IMG/VR virus record: IMGVR_UViG_3300032267_001142
Location: 62,001-126,000 of that record
Origin: a virus
Reading direction: 5' to 3' (one strand)
DNA length: 64,000 nt
Positions within the stretch are counted from its first letter, which is position 1. Each line of letters begins with the position of its first letter. The position numbers were made by a program, and so were the translations under genes. This document shows positions 9,462 to 18,806 of the stretch, in pieces. A model generated the notes under the pieces. It ran no database searches. It was not told the DNA's origin and was given only the letters and a program-made list of their open reading frames with translations.

Positions 9462-12400
9462 ATGTCACTTCCAACCAGAGGCAGAGCTAAAATCTCAATA
9501 TTCGACTTCTCTGAAGCCGCTGCTTCTCTCGCGCCCATACCAGAGGTTTTGTTCAGCGGAATCATGGATGAAGTGTCGGTATCTTGCGTAGGCAAGACCG
9601 CTTACGAGGCTTCCCCATCTGCTGTTTCGTCTTGGTATGTGAACAGCGCTGGCACCGGCTTCGTGCCTAGCTTGACTTTGTCTAGCGAAACTATCCTCGA
9701 TGAGAACAGGATAACCAAACTCAGCCCAGACTATAGTGGATTACTGAGCGGTCGGCATAATGCACCACCAAGCGATGATACGAGTAGCTCTGTATACGAA
9801 TCATTACTCGCTGGTAAAAACTACAAAGTAGAGGTCGGTCTTCCTGCCAATACCGATATTAACGCCCCTCGTTACGTTTCGGTGTCTCATCTATTCGGAC
9901 CAAAATATGAAGAGGTACAAGGTCTCGCGGCCACCTCTCAGTCTTGGTTGCGTTACAACGCTCAGACCGGCAATTTATCAAATATTTTCGCTTTTTCTCT
10001 CGAAATGGTCAGAGATATCAGCGGATATGGAGCTTCTATGGGGGTTTCAGGCAAGGGGTTGGAACTTGTTGATTGGTCTCCGGAGATTCTGAACGGTTAC
10101 TGCTCGAAGATTAAAACCGCACTTTCTGGATGCCAAATAAATGATGCGGAGTTTTCGGACTTGTCAAGATGCTTAACGGGTGAAGTTTCACAAGAGCTTT
10201 TGGAATCGACTATTTCAGGAATACTTAGGCAGTCTCTTTCTCGGAGGGGTGTGGTTCCGAGTTCGTCTTTACCTAATTCTGTGGGTGGCGACGGACAGGT
10301 AGATTTGGCGTCCCAGCTTTACCGTTATGCCGGTCATGTCAGTTACAATCAACCAATCGCGGGCGATTCGATTTGCATTCGCACGTTCACGGACTCAAGA
10401 ACCAATGAGTATAAATCCATTTACAACTCGGAGCCTCCTTATACCGGATACTATAAATGCTTTACTTATGGAGTCGACTTCTCCTCGATAAACAGCTTAG
10501 TAACTGCAATAAACAACGCTTTATACTACACCCCTCATCAGACTTGGCAGCAGTCCCAGTGTGAAACGTTAGCTAGTGGTCGGTTTGAATCTGGTCCGGT
10601 TCTTAGGGCGACCAAGACCGATAATAACACGATACGTTTTGAGTCTCAGGTTTTTGGAGATGCTGGAGCCTTTGGTTTGTCAATAACTTCTGGAGATAGG
10701 ACAGCCAACGTCAATGTCAAATCGTTTTTCCTTCCTGATAGGGTGGCGCTCGAAGGTCTTGACGCGTCCGGTAACTGGGTGTCCTTACTCGCTAGGTCAG
10801 GTATTGATTGGTTGGCCTTGGAGCCTACTTTAAGTGTCTCTGAAACTTCGATTTCTCCTATTTCTTCTGGACTTTCCGGAGCAATGAAGCCAGCCCCAGA
10901 AAAGTCACCGCAAGTTCAGGTAAGCGGCTCTGGTAATCTCCAATTGCTATACACTGTAAATATCAGCGGAAAAGACGCTTGCGGCAAAGATTTCCAAGAA
11001 GACGTTCCTATTTATAAGGCGATAGCTCCTAAATACTGCAAACAGGATACGGACCCCCTCAACGAAGAGTCTGATAAAAAAGACGCGATGCTATCCGGCA
11101 TCCTAGGCGGAGAAGTTTCGGGCGAGTATTTCGTGATGTCCAAGTTGAGAACGGGGTGGTTGGTCGATGTCACAGGAGCTTATAAAGAATATCGCTTAGC
11201 TTTATCTGAGATGTCATCTTACGTTGGTCAAGCGACCTGTCATCACGCAGGCGAAATTTACGCTACTAATCTTTCATTTTATGGAAGAGAATCCTCGGCC
11301 AGAGTATTTTCTGGCGAGTCTTGCATTTTCGGAGCGACATATCAGAATCATATAAGAGGATATGCTTCTGGTGTTATAACTGGAACGGCTTCAGGATTGG
11401 CGGAATCCGGTTTTCACGATTTCTCAAGGGATTCCGTCTATGGAACTCCTCTTAACAACACCGTAAGGTTTAATAACGCCGTCGGTAAGCCTATAGGATT
11501 GTTCACGGGTGCATGCACGGGCTCAATAACTGGAACCGGTTTTTATACAGATTATGTCAACTGTGTTCGTTTGATATCTTTGGGCTCGGGTTCGGGTATC
11601 GGCTTAAGTGGACAAGTTTCCGGAGTCATTACGGGAAGCGGACTGCTTGTTGGCGGTCCTTATTATTTCGTCAATGAGTCCTACGCTAGGACGGGAATAA
11701 AGGACACCGTTTACGCTTTCAATCCTTCAGGTTTGTTTCTAGTGAATGGACCTATCAAGGATGTTCCGTTTCCTTTTTCTCGCGGGCAGGCTTTTGGATA
11801 TCTCGATGTTACTATTGCCGCTTCCCAAATTACGGGATACAAGGATTTCTCGGGCGTAATTACAGGCTACCCATCTCAAGCCTTCTACGCGGCTCCTACG
11901 GGTTATTCTAATGCTACGGGCTCCGTCGCCGTCGTCTCGCCTGTGGCGGGCGATATCGTGCTGTTAAATGGCCTTCCTGTTGTTTATGGCACCGGCTCGG
12001 GCCAGAGCGCCCCTTCATATTTCAACTCCGCCGCGACTTTGGCCTCGATTATTAATTCGGGGGTATCTAGATTCTCTGCGTCGGCTTCTTTGTCAGGAAG
12101 CATTGTTAAACTACTCTCTGCGATATCTGGCTCTAGCGGTAATCTTATCGAGCTTTCCGTTATCGGTTCGACGGGATTAAAAACCTCATCCTCCTCACTT
12201 ATTGGAGGGGCTGAAGTTTATCCTTTCGTGACCGTCTCTTCTCCTTTTACTGGTATCTGGTCTAAGAGACTATATGCCGTTCAGTCTCATTCATTAAGTG
12301 GAAGCGGCGTATTTACGGGAGACCTGCCAGTGTTCCTTTACAAGCGCACGTTCACTGGTATTTGGAACCTCCGCTCTGGAGACATTGATTTTTCGGAAGC

Positions 12401-12587
12401 TAATAAAGTCACAAGTGGTAAATATTTCGGTGTTGTTTCTTCCGAAATGTCGCCTGTATCGCTCCCGTTAGATATACAATATGTAGGCCCATATCTACAA
12501 AACAATACCGATGTCGCTAGGCTGTTCGTCAGGGGCATCAACTTCCCATCATCATCTTCGGTGCTAATAACAGGAAAGCCTAACTAA
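9462..12587 (+). CDS. Large SG/TG-repeat structural (fibre-like) protein
   Basis: 1041 residues. The second half (about 600-1000) is dominated by Ser-Gly and Thr-Gly periodic segments (for example SGVITG, TGTASG, SGSGIG), like the preceding protein, suggesting beta-solenoid or fibre architecture. The N-terminal 550 residues are less repetitive and include a small Cys-containing module near residues 505-530. There is no transmembrane or catalytic motif. It lies 7 bases after the 1571-residue protein. Assigned as virion structural by composition and context. Confidence 0.6.
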   Translation: MSLPTRGRAKISIFDFSEAAASLAPIPEVLFSGIMDEVSVSCVGKTAYEASPSAVSSWYVNSAGTGFVPSLTLSSETILDENRITKLSPDYSGLLSGRHNAPPSDDTSSSVYESLLAGKNYKVEVGLPANTDINAPRYVSVSHLFGPKYEEVQGLAATSQSWLRYNAQTGNLSNIFAFSLEMVRDISGYGASMGVSGKGLELVDWSPEILNGYCSKIKTALSGCQINDAEFSDLSRCLTGEVSQELLESTISGILRQSLSRRGVVPSSSLPNSVGGDGQVDLASQLYRYAGHVSYNQPIAGDSICIRTFTDSRTNEYKSIYNSEPPYTGYYKCFTYGVDFSSINSLVTAINNALYYTPHQTWQQSQCETLASGRFESGPVLRATKTDNNTIRFESQVFGDAGAFGLSITSGDRTANVNVKSFFLPDRVALEGLDASGNWVSLLARSGIDWLALEPTLSVSETSISPISSGLSGAMKPAPEKSPQVQVSGSGNLQLLYTVNISGKDACGKDFQEDVPIYKAIAPKYCKQDTDPLNEESDKKDAMLSGILGGEVSGEYFVMSKLRTGWLVDVTGAYKEYRLALSEMSSYVGQATCHHAGEIYATNLSFYGRESSARVFSGESCIFGATYQNHIRGYASGVITGTASGLAESGFHDFSRDSVYGTPLNNTVRFNNAVGKPIGLFTGACTGSITGTGFYTDYVNCVRLISLGSGSGIGLSGQVSGVITGSGLLVGGPYYFVNESYARTGIKDTVYAFNPSGLFLVNGPIKDVPFPFSRGQAFGYLDVTIAASQITGYKDFSGVITGYPSQAFYAAPTGYSNATGSVAVVSPVAGDIVLLNGLPVVYGTGSGQSAPSYFNSAATLASIINSGVSRFSASASLSGSIVKLLSAISGSSGNLIELSVIGSTGLKTSSSSLIGGAEVYPFVTVSSPFTGIWSKRLYAVQSHSLSGSGVFTGDLPVFLYKRTFTGIWNLRSGDIDFSEANKVTSGKYFGVVSSEMSPVSLPLDIQYVGPYLQNNTDVARLFVRGINFPSSSSVLITGKPN

Positions 12588-13429
12588 TGAACACTTCAAT
12601 AAAACATCAACGTCTACCTTCTTACGGAGGCGGTCAGGGCTCTTCGGCCTCACCGTTCCAACTTTTAGTTTCTGGGCAGAATTGCAGAATCAGTAGCAAC
12701 TCTCCTTTACTGTCTTCGTTTTCTGCACGCGACACTTTAGATATTTTCGGGTTAGACTGTTCTTTCGATATGTCCTACGGAAAGAGAATGTATCTTGAGG
12801 TTACTCTTAATGCGGTCTTACAGCCTGTGGCGGCTAGAATCAGGAATGATGGGTTATGGATGAAATCTAAAACTAAGATTACCACTTCTTCTGGAACGGT
12901 TTTATCTAACGTCTATCCGAATGAAATTGAACTAATTGCCAAGGCAGACTCTTCCGAAAAGCTTCTGGAGCTTAACTCTGATATTACGACGGCGGAAACT
13001 ATAGCTACACAAGAATTAGCCGTCATTAGTGGGGAGTTGTCGCGTGGAAATATCACCTCCCAACAAGCCTCCGCCAGAACGTCGGCCACAAATGAGTCTC
13101 TAAACTCATATAGAGACGCGCTGCAAAACCTAAGAAACAACTTCGCTTCATTCTTCGACGGTAACTCCGTCACCAAAAAGCAGTTCAAGGCTTACAAGAT
13201 GATAGCTTACACGACAAAGAATACGTCTTCAAGTCTAGGCGGAACTTTGGTCTTTCCTACCAATGGAACTGATTTTTACCAAATCGCGCCTTGCGTATCA
13301 AGCGCCCTGATGCTAGCCTCGTCTTCTTACGTAAACGTTCCAACTAAAGTTGCGATTCCTTGGTCAAGTCCAGTTTTTGAGTGGAAGGTCGATGGCGAGG
13401 TAGAAGACGTTACTATCTCGGGTGTGTAA
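12587..13429 (+). CDS. Putative structural protein, unrecognised
   Basis: 280 residues. A mixed N-terminal part is followed by a helical, probably coiled segment at about 120-210 (rich in Ala, Glu, Ser and Asn; STAETIATQELAVISGEL-like pattern), then a beta-rich end. The TAATG junction at 12587 couples it to the previous gene. No family is recognised. Its place in the late structural run suggests a tail or virion role. Confidence 0.5.
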   Translation: MNTSIKHQRLPSYGGGQGSSASPFQLLVSGQNCRISSNSPLLSSFSARDTLDIFGLDCSFDMSYGKRMYLEVTLNAVLQPVAARIRNDGLWMKSKTKITTSSGTVLSNVYPNEIELIAKADSSEKLLELNSDITTAETIATQELAVISGELSRGNITSQQASARTSATNESLNSYRDALQNLRNNFASFFDGNSVTKKQFKAYKMIAYTTKNTSSSLGGTLVFPTNGTDFYQIAPCVSSALMLASSSYVNVPTKVAIPWSSPVFEWKVDGEVEDVTISGV

Positions 13430-13430
13430 T

Positions 13431-14267
13431 ATGTTTTCCGCGCTTCCTAACATAAGGGTTTCAGATACTCTTCCTAACCTGTATTTTTATCCGATAGGAC
13501 TGAGCTATTCTGATTTTTTGCAGATGTTTTTTGATGTCGACAGATATCAGATTTCCGCATCATCTTTATCGTCTTCCGACCCTTATCTGGCTTTCATTTC
13601 GGCGGGCGGTGCCGCAGGAAATATAATTGGAACGATTGATGGACTGAACGCTGCAACATCCGCCATCTCTGGTGCTAGAGGCTTTTTCACCGGAGAAACA
13701 AAAAGGACTTGGTTAGCTCCCCAATTTGAGACTCAGCACGATTTAGAAATTTACCAGTCTCGTCGTATCAACTCGGATATTGGCGGGCCAATTCACAGCT
13801 TCTCTGGCGGTTTCAATTTAGAGATAGACATGACCCTTTCATTGCAATTCGGCGGACGGTATTATCCTCGTATTACCGCGTTTCTTTCTGGAATAACTTC
13901 GTCCAGTTCCTCTTTCTCTGTTGGTTATCTGTCTTTGGACGGCCTTGGCCTAGTTCCGGTATATTCCGATAACCCAACATTAACTTTTTCCGGCTCTATG
14001 AGCAGGGCGTTTTCTTACTCTCGCATTAGCGCTCGCTTTAGAGACGGGCGCATCACCATCTCTGATGCAGAATTCGGGAGATTACCTCAAATCAAATCGG
14101 CTTTTTGTAGGGGGTTTTCTTTGAAGTCCGAATTGCTATCACCAAATTCTATTACAATACAAGCTCCATTTTCGGGATTATCAGAATTAGAGCTTCTCCT
14201 ACAAGAAGGTCAGGGTACCTCTTTTAATCAGTATTCTGTTCTAGCTTCTTCTGTTCCGCAGCCCTAA
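13431..14267 (+). CDS. Putative structural protein, last gene of the late block
   Basis: 278 residues from the ATG at 13431. A GTG three codons earlier is in frame but lies inside the previous gene, so the ATG directly after the preceding TAA is preferred. The protein is Ser/Gly/Phe-rich with alternating beta-like stretches and no recognised domain. Its 3' end overlaps the 3' end of the convergent minus-strand gene by 44 bases (14224-14267), the boundary between structural and replication blocks. Confidence 0.5.
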   Translation: MFSALPNIRVSDTLPNLYFYPIGLSYSDFLQMFFDVDRYQISASSLSSSDPYLAFISAGGAAGNIIGTIDGLNAATSAISGARGFFTGETKRTWLAPQFETQHDLEIYQSRRINSDIGGPIHSFSGGFNLEIDMTLSLQFGGRYYPRITAFLSGITSSSSSFSVGYLSLDGLGLVPVYSDNPTLTFSGSMSRAFSYSRISARFRDGRITISDAEFGRLPQIKSAFCRGFSLKSELLSPNSITIQAPFSGLSELELLLQEGQGTSFNQYSVLASSVPQP

Positions 14268-14970
14268 TCTTAGCTTGGAGAACGGCTTTGACCCTTTCGA
14301 TAAGAGGGATAACTTGGTCCTGCGGAATATCTTCCATCTTTGTCCAAGAGTCCGCGCCTTCAACGCCATCTTTAATCATGCGGTTGAGAAACGCGTTGAA
14401 CTTGATTTTGTTCGCGGCCAAAAAGTCTTCTAGGACTTTGTGAGCCTCGTTTCCTGATGAATCCGCCATGCTTCTAGTATTACAGCTAGGAAGCTCGTCC
14501 TTTCCTAATACTGGGATGTTTAGGAAGCCTCTGACGGCGCGCACGAAGCCTCTGTTCTCGGCAATACTAGTCAAAAAGTTTTGTCCTAGCGACTTAGTGT
14601 TATTTAGATGGGCGTCAGCGCAAGCAGAAAACGATACGGCGAGGCCATCCGTTTCGTAATTAGGTATCCACGTAATACAGGTCTCGACGGCCACGAATTC
14701 GGCGTGAGAAGAAGGCAGCAAGGAATGCTTGACGCTAGAAAAACCTCTTAAAGTTGCCAAATTTCGATAACCTTGCAAAAGCACTAGGAGAGCTTCTTCT
14801 GGAACTTTAGTGATGTCCTGCTCAAGTGTCCTTTCGGTGTTTATCACGATGTACTGCGGTTCTATCATTTTTCTCCAGTCGACTCTTCCGTCAGACTTAA
14901 ATGGATATTCGACACCTTCGATAAGACCGAAGGTGTTCCGCTTGCGGGTGATAATATTCGTTTCGCTCAT
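14224..14970 (-). CDS. Putative ssDNA-annealing recombinase-like protein (Rad52/ERF type, tentative)
   Basis: 248 residues. The segment at 135-152, with AENRGFVRAVRGFLNI, is like the A(E/T)xRA..RA(L/V) signature near the core end of Rad52/ERF/RecT-type annealing proteins. RVDWRKMI at 29-36 and a Lys/Glu-rich C-terminal tail also fit a phage annealing protein. It carries its own promoter (14977-15005), as do the two candidate ssDNA-binding proteins of this block. The assignment rests on short motifs only; it could be another conserved phage protein. Confidence 0.38.
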   Translation of the reverse strand: MSETNIITRKRNTFGLIEGVEYPFKSDGRVDWRKMIEPQYIVINTERTLEQDITKVPEEALLVLLQGYRNLATLRGFSSVKHSLLPSSHAEFVAVETCITWIPNYETDGLAVSFSACADAHLNNTKSLGQNFLTSIAENRGFVRAVRGFLNIPVLGKDELPSCNTRSMADSSGNEAHKVLEDFLAANKIKFNAFLNRMIKDGVEGADSWTKMEDIPQDQVIPLIERVKAVLQAKIRAAEQKKLEQNTD

Positions 14971-14976
14971 GTATGT

Positions 14977-15005
14977 GTTTTAATTGCTTTTGTTAGCCGC
15001 GTCAA
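14977..15005 (-). promoter_or_regulatory. Near-leaderless promoter for the gene ending at 14224
   Basis: On the minus strand: -35 TTGACG (15005-15000), 17 bp spacer, -10 TAAAAC (14982-14977), then 6 bases to the ATG at 14970. The predicted transcription start falls at or next to the start codon. Confidence 0.55.
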
Positions 15006-16197
15006 GGACATTGCCATTTCTGTAAATGTAGAAGAATTCGGAATCTTCCCAGAAATCAGCGCAGTCCAAAACCTCTCCCTCGTTGTCTCTAAGGTCGCCG
15101 CTTGGGACATTTTTACCGTCCTTCCAGTGGGCTCTACTGAGATAAAGCTTTCCAGACGATAGCAGAAATCTTCCAGTACGGAATCTCATACCCGCAACAT
15201 CTTTGTCAATAGTGGCTGGACGCTCAGAGCTTAAAGATTTGTGTATCGGCTCGAAGTCGAAATACTCTAATTTAATCGGCCCTAGCGTTTCTTCTGGCAG
15301 CTTAGAGAGGAGAATGTATTTAATTCCTAAGTCGGAGATAGCCTTAACGAAGAGAGGGTTATGATTTTCCTTAATTTCATAAACTATCGTGTCTACGTTG
15401 CCCATCACATTCCGAAGTTCGTCGACATTGACGGGCTTATCTGTGACGATATTGCATTTGCGATGTTTGAGAATCTTAAACATCACTTCTTCGCTTCCGC
15501 CTAGGTCAAATCTAAAGGTAGGAATTTGATTGCCACATACCCCTAAATCAATTAGTAAGTCGGGAATTACTTCAAAAGTGACTATTTGAAATTTCTCTCC
15601 TACGCGTATGGTTTTTGGTAAGCCTTCCAAGAATTTACGTTCGGCCTTGAGCACTCTCATTACCGCTCTCGCTACTTCTTCTGGACGTATCTCATCAATG
15701 TGTTTTTTGTGTTCCTCCGATTGAAATGACGGCCTGTGAGTATCGGGTGTGATGTAGTGTTGCTTCGTCTTGTCGCCAAACCAAGCTCCAGAAATATTAG
15801 GGTGGGTCGGCCCAAAGCACGAAACTAATGGGACGTTATGATGTCCTGCCAAATGGATGATACTCGTATCGTTCGCTAGCACTAATGACGAGTGCTTAAC
15901 AAGCCAAGAATACTGGTAAAGGGAAGTCTGTCCGCAAAAATTTAGGTGGACGTTAAGAGGGGTATCATTCGCAGAGCCAACTTGAATCAGCTTATAGCCG
16001 CAAGATTCAAGAAATGGAATTACGCAGCGCAAGACTTCATTGAGCAGTGAGTAATTTTTACTTTGCATGCCCGAGCTTGAGCATACCAAAACGTATTTAT
16101 CGAATCCGTCAGGCAAAGGGATGCTATGCTCATAGGTCTGCATCGAGCCTATCCTAAGCCCCGTCGAGCGACTATAAGTATCTAAAAGGTGAGCCAT
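14980..16197 (-). CDS. C-terminal lobe of a GT9-like glycosyltransferase plus extra domain
   Basis: 405 residues. Residues 30-170 match the C-terminal Rossmann lobe of heptosyltransferase-type GT9 enzymes, with a VLVCSSSG strand, LANDTSIIHLAG and VPLVSCFGPTHP. There is no matching N-terminal lobe in this frame; that lobe is the end of the upstream gene (16201-18126), in the same frame and separated by a single TAA and one codon. Residues 190-405 form an additional unrecognised region. No good ribosome binding site precedes the ATG at 16197, so translation by reinitiation or read-through is likely. Probably acts on sugar transfer to phage or host glycans. Confidence 0.6.
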   Translation of the reverse strand: MAHLLDTYSRSTGLRIGSMQTYEHSIPLPDGFDKYVLVCSSSGMQSKNYSLLNEVLRCVIPFLESCGYKLIQVGSANDTPLNVHLNFCGQTSLYQYSWLVKHSSLVLANDTSIIHLAGHHNVPLVSCFGPTHPNISGAWFGDKTKQHYITPDTHRPSFQSEEHKKHIDEIRPEEVARAVMRVLKAERKFLEGLPKTIRVGEKFQIVTFEVIPDLLIDLGVCGNQIPTFRFDLGGSEEVMFKILKHRKCNIVTDKPVNVDELRNVMGNVDTIVYEIKENHNPLFVKAISDLGIKYILLSKLPEETLGPIKLEYFDFEPIHKSLSSERPATIDKDVAGMRFRTGRFLLSSGKLYLSRAHWKDGKNVPSGDLRDNEGEVLDCADFWEDSEFFYIYRNGNVLDAANKSN

Positions 16198-16200
16198 AGG

Positions 16201-18126
16201 TTACGGAAGTGTCAGTTGCAAATGATTAGTAGTTTCGCCGTTGTGCAGATAGTTTATCATTCTTTGAGTAAAGAAGTGCGGCTGCAATACGACCTGAAAA
16301 GTTTTATTGCCGTTGTAGCCCTCTAACTGCATACTGTTATCATACGCGGGTTGCCATTCCAGCACTCTTTTTATTAGAGTCCCCACGAGCGGCTCAAAAA
16401 CTTCCCTAAATTTGGGCTTTGTCGCGATGTAGATATCCTTGCCCACATAGACGTTATTTTTGGCGTCTTCTAGCAAAGCGGTAATGTAAAGAGCGTCTCC
16501 TAAAGACTCTGGTATATTGATGAGCACCCTGTTTTCTGGTAGACCCTCTAGCGAATCTAACTCAGAAGAGTTTTTCTTCAATTTATCGTTCTCTTGCTCG
16601 GCGATGTGACGAAAATAATTTTCGACATTCTGGCGCGGCACGTTTTTAGCAAGTTCCGACATCCAATATTTTACGCCCTCATCGTCGTCCGCGACTTCCA
16701 TATTGAGGATTTTTGAATACAGGCTTTTAACCCAAATTCTATCGTCAGTCGAGTCCTCTATTACGGCGGAGGGGTTTTTTGGTTTTACGGAAAAGTCGAA
16801 ATCGTAATCACTTAGAGGGAAGCTGTCCAATAATTGCTCAAACTGCTGTCCGATTTTTTCTATCGAGAAGTTCTCCAAGACCCACTGTCTTGCTTTTTTG
16901 CCCATCGCCTCTCTTTTTTCTAAGGCCATGTCTGAGACCTTCTTTAGGGAACTGGATATAGAATAGACACTCGTATTCGCTTTAATAAACGAACTGACGC
17001 CCTCACGATAAGAGCTGAACTCAAGAGGTATGGACGCAGCCCCCTCCTCGCAGTTATCTTCACCGCAGGAATAGTTCGTGACTAGAGTAACTAATTCCGC
17101 CAGCTTCGCTTCTTGAATGGTTCGCTCTTGTCCGCCGCTAGTGAAAGCATGCGCGTAAACGTCCAGCAGGTTATACCATTCATTTAGTTGAGACTCAGTA
17201 ACGCCGTCTTTTATATTGACCGTGACTAAGGAGTTTTTGTGTCCTGTCTCGGGATTATCTAAGTCTTGTCCAGCGTAAGGAAGAATATACATTCGTCCTG
17301 TAGAGCGGCACTTATAAGTAGCCAATACGTCGGACTCATTGAGTCCGTTTTGTTTGATTAATGGCGGCAAATCCCACCCCTCACCCCAATGAGTGTGAAG
17401 GAGGAGTTTGGCGTTTTTCTTTGGGTTTTTTTTCTTGAAATCGGCGAATCCTTCTATGAGTTGCGGAAAGCTTTTCCTTAGCTGATTTCTGCTGCACATG
17501 CCCACGCAGAAATCGCTTGGAGATATTCCGTAACGATGGCGCAATTCTTCACGAACACTCCGATTCAGCTTGAAAAATGCTCCGCTATTAACGCTTCCTC
17601 TCAAAGTCTTTACGTGGGTTTGGCCCCTAGCGTTCATATCCTTTGTCGCGAAATCTGCCCAAGAAAAGAAATACGGAGTAGCTTTAGCTAGCTCGAAGGC
17701 CATCTCTAAAATAGGTCTTGAATCGAGAGTTGTATGCACGACGCAAGGTATTTTGTTCCACCACGGCTTGTCCTTGAAGAATGCCAGTCCCCAAATATCT
17801 TCTACACCGATAAAAACGTCAGGCTTGACGGCTTTAACCACGTCATTAGCCCTATAATCTCCATAGTTGGCGAGCTTGAATGTGCGCTCGTCAGCCTGGA
17901 GAGATTGCAGCTCTTGTGGTGTGTTGGGGAGTGCTCCGTGACACTTCCACGGCCACTTGCTGAATTCAGGATAACCTTCGGTTACTGCCCCAGCTAATAG
18001 ATGAAGCTCGTATTTTCCGGTTTTATATAGGTAGGTCAGAAGCTCCCTCATGAAGCCACCGAAGCCGGTTTTCAGACCGCAATAATTCCCCGAAATTAAG
18101 ACCCTCTTTTTTCTAAGCTCGCTCAT
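16201..18126 (-). CDS. Glycosyltransferase GT4 - DUF4214 - GT9 N-lobe fusion
   Basis: 641 residues in three parts. Residues 1-435 are a GT-B, GT4-type glycosyltransferase (VLISGNY start, LLLHTHWGEGWD, AHAFTSGGQE near the donor site). Residues 468-510 (LYSKILNMEV...YWMSELAK) resemble DUF4214, a module seen beside glycosyltransferases. Residues 533-641 (VLINIPESLGDALYITALL) are the N-terminal lobe of a GT9 enzyme that stops abruptly at TAA 16201-16203, with the matching lobe continuing in frame downstream. AGGAG precedes the ATG by five bases. Probably works with the glycan genes at 33-43 kb. Confidence 0.65.
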   Translation of the reverse strand: MSELRKKRVLISGNYCGLKTGFGGFMRELLTYLYKTGKYELHLLAGAVTEGYPEFSKWPWKCHGALPNTPQELQSLQADERTFKLANYGDYRANDVVKAVKPDVFIGVEDIWGLAFFKDKPWWNKIPCVVHTTLDSRPILEMAFELAKATPYFFSWADFATKDMNARGQTHVKTLRGSVNSGAFFKLNRSVREELRHRYGISPSDFCVGMCSRNQLRKSFPQLIEGFADFKKKNPKKNAKLLLHTHWGEGWDLPPLIKQNGLNESDVLATYKCRSTGRMYILPYAGQDLDNPETGHKNSLVTVNIKDGVTESQLNEWYNLLDVYAHAFTSGGQERTIQEAKLAELVTLVTNYSCGEDNCEEGAASIPLEFSSYREGVSSFIKANTSVYSISSSLKKVSDMALEKREAMGKKARQWVLENFSIEKIGQQFEQLLDSFPLSDYDFDFSVKPKNPSAVIEDSTDDRIWVKSLYSKILNMEVADDDEGVKYWMSELAKNVPRQNVENYFRHIAEQENDKLKKNSSELDSLEGLPENRVLINIPESLGDALYITALLEDAKNNVYVGKDIYIATKPKFREVFEPLVGTLIKRVLEWQPAYDNSMQLEGYNGNKTFQVVLQPHFFTQRMINYLHNGETTNHLQLTLP

Positions 18127-18137
18127 TAAACTCCTAG

Positions 18138-18770
18138 TTATTCAGAAGCGAAAGGGTCGTCTTCAATTTCGATTTGCTCTTCCTGCTCCGGCGCTGGCGG
18201 AGCAGATTTCTTGCTGCCGCCCGATGCTTTTTTGGCCGGAGCTGCCGCTTGCTCGTCTTCTTCCTTCTGCTTTCTATCGAAGAACTCTTGGCGTCTCTTT
18301 TTATCTTCGGCGTAAAGAGCGCTAAAGATATGGTCGAGCGAGAACTTCAGGAACTCTCGCAACACGGTGAATTCGCTCGGGGCGAGACCAATGGAAAAGG
18401 TTTGCTTGTCCGATGAGTCCTCCAAGTTGGTTCTCGTTATACGCAGCCCGAGCCCGCGTAATTTACCACGCTGGTCACCTTCGGTTTTTTCGTAGAATGG
18501 AGCGAAATGGATTTGGGAATTGTTCTTGGCGCTCTTGTGAAAGGTGCTGAACTCAATTAACTTTTCGCAAGTGAGCAGAAGCCCACCAATCTCAGTAAGA
18601 CTGAACTTCGCATTAGCTTTTTCGCCACCCTTGAAAGAGCCAGTTCGTTCGGACTCATTCCATCCAGTCTGCTTGACGAATTCGACAAAAAGACACTGCT
18701 CTTTGCTGTTGAAGGAAAAGGAGCACGCTGCCCCAGTATTACCGCGATTAGGCTTATAGAATTGTAGCAT
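18138..18770 (-). CDS. Candidate ssDNA-binding protein with acidic DPF tail
   Basis: 210 residues. The N-terminal 165 residues are a compact beta-rich domain with FKGGEKANAKFSL and FSTFHKSAKNNSQIHFAPF, resembling PC4-like or other phage ssDNA-binding folds. Residues 165-200 are a Lys/Ala/Pro-rich flexible linker and the end is EIEDDPFASE, reminiscent of the acidic partner-binding tail of SSB proteins. It lies just downstream of the polymerase gene but has its own promoter, consistent with a protein needed in large amounts. The family is not certain. Confidence 0.5.
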   Translation of the reverse strand: MLQFYKPNRGNTGAACSFSFNSKEQCLFVEFVKQTGWNESERTGSFKGGEKANAKFSLTEIGGLLLTCEKLIEFSTFHKSAKNNSQIHFAPFYEKTEGDQRGKLRGLGLRITRTNLEDSSDKQTFSIGLAPSEFTVLREFLKFSLDHIFSALYAEDKKRRQEFFDRKQKEEDEQAAAPAKKASGGSKKSAPPAPEQEEQIEIEDDPFASE

Positions 18771-18776
18771 ATTTAT

Positions 18777-18806
18777 GTATTATTACGGAATTGGGTCTGA
18801 AGTCAA
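18777..18806 (-). promoter_or_regulatory. Near-leaderless promoter for the SSB-like gene
   Basis: Minus strand: -35 TTGACT (18806-18801), 18 bp spacer, -10 TAATAC (18782-18777), 6 bases to the ATG at 18770. The elements overlap the 3' end of the polymerase gene. Confidence 0.5.

Noticed and set aside
335-14267. Diversity-generating retroelement targeting the fibre genes
   Set aside because: No reverse transcriptase gene and no template/variable repeat pair was seen in the window.
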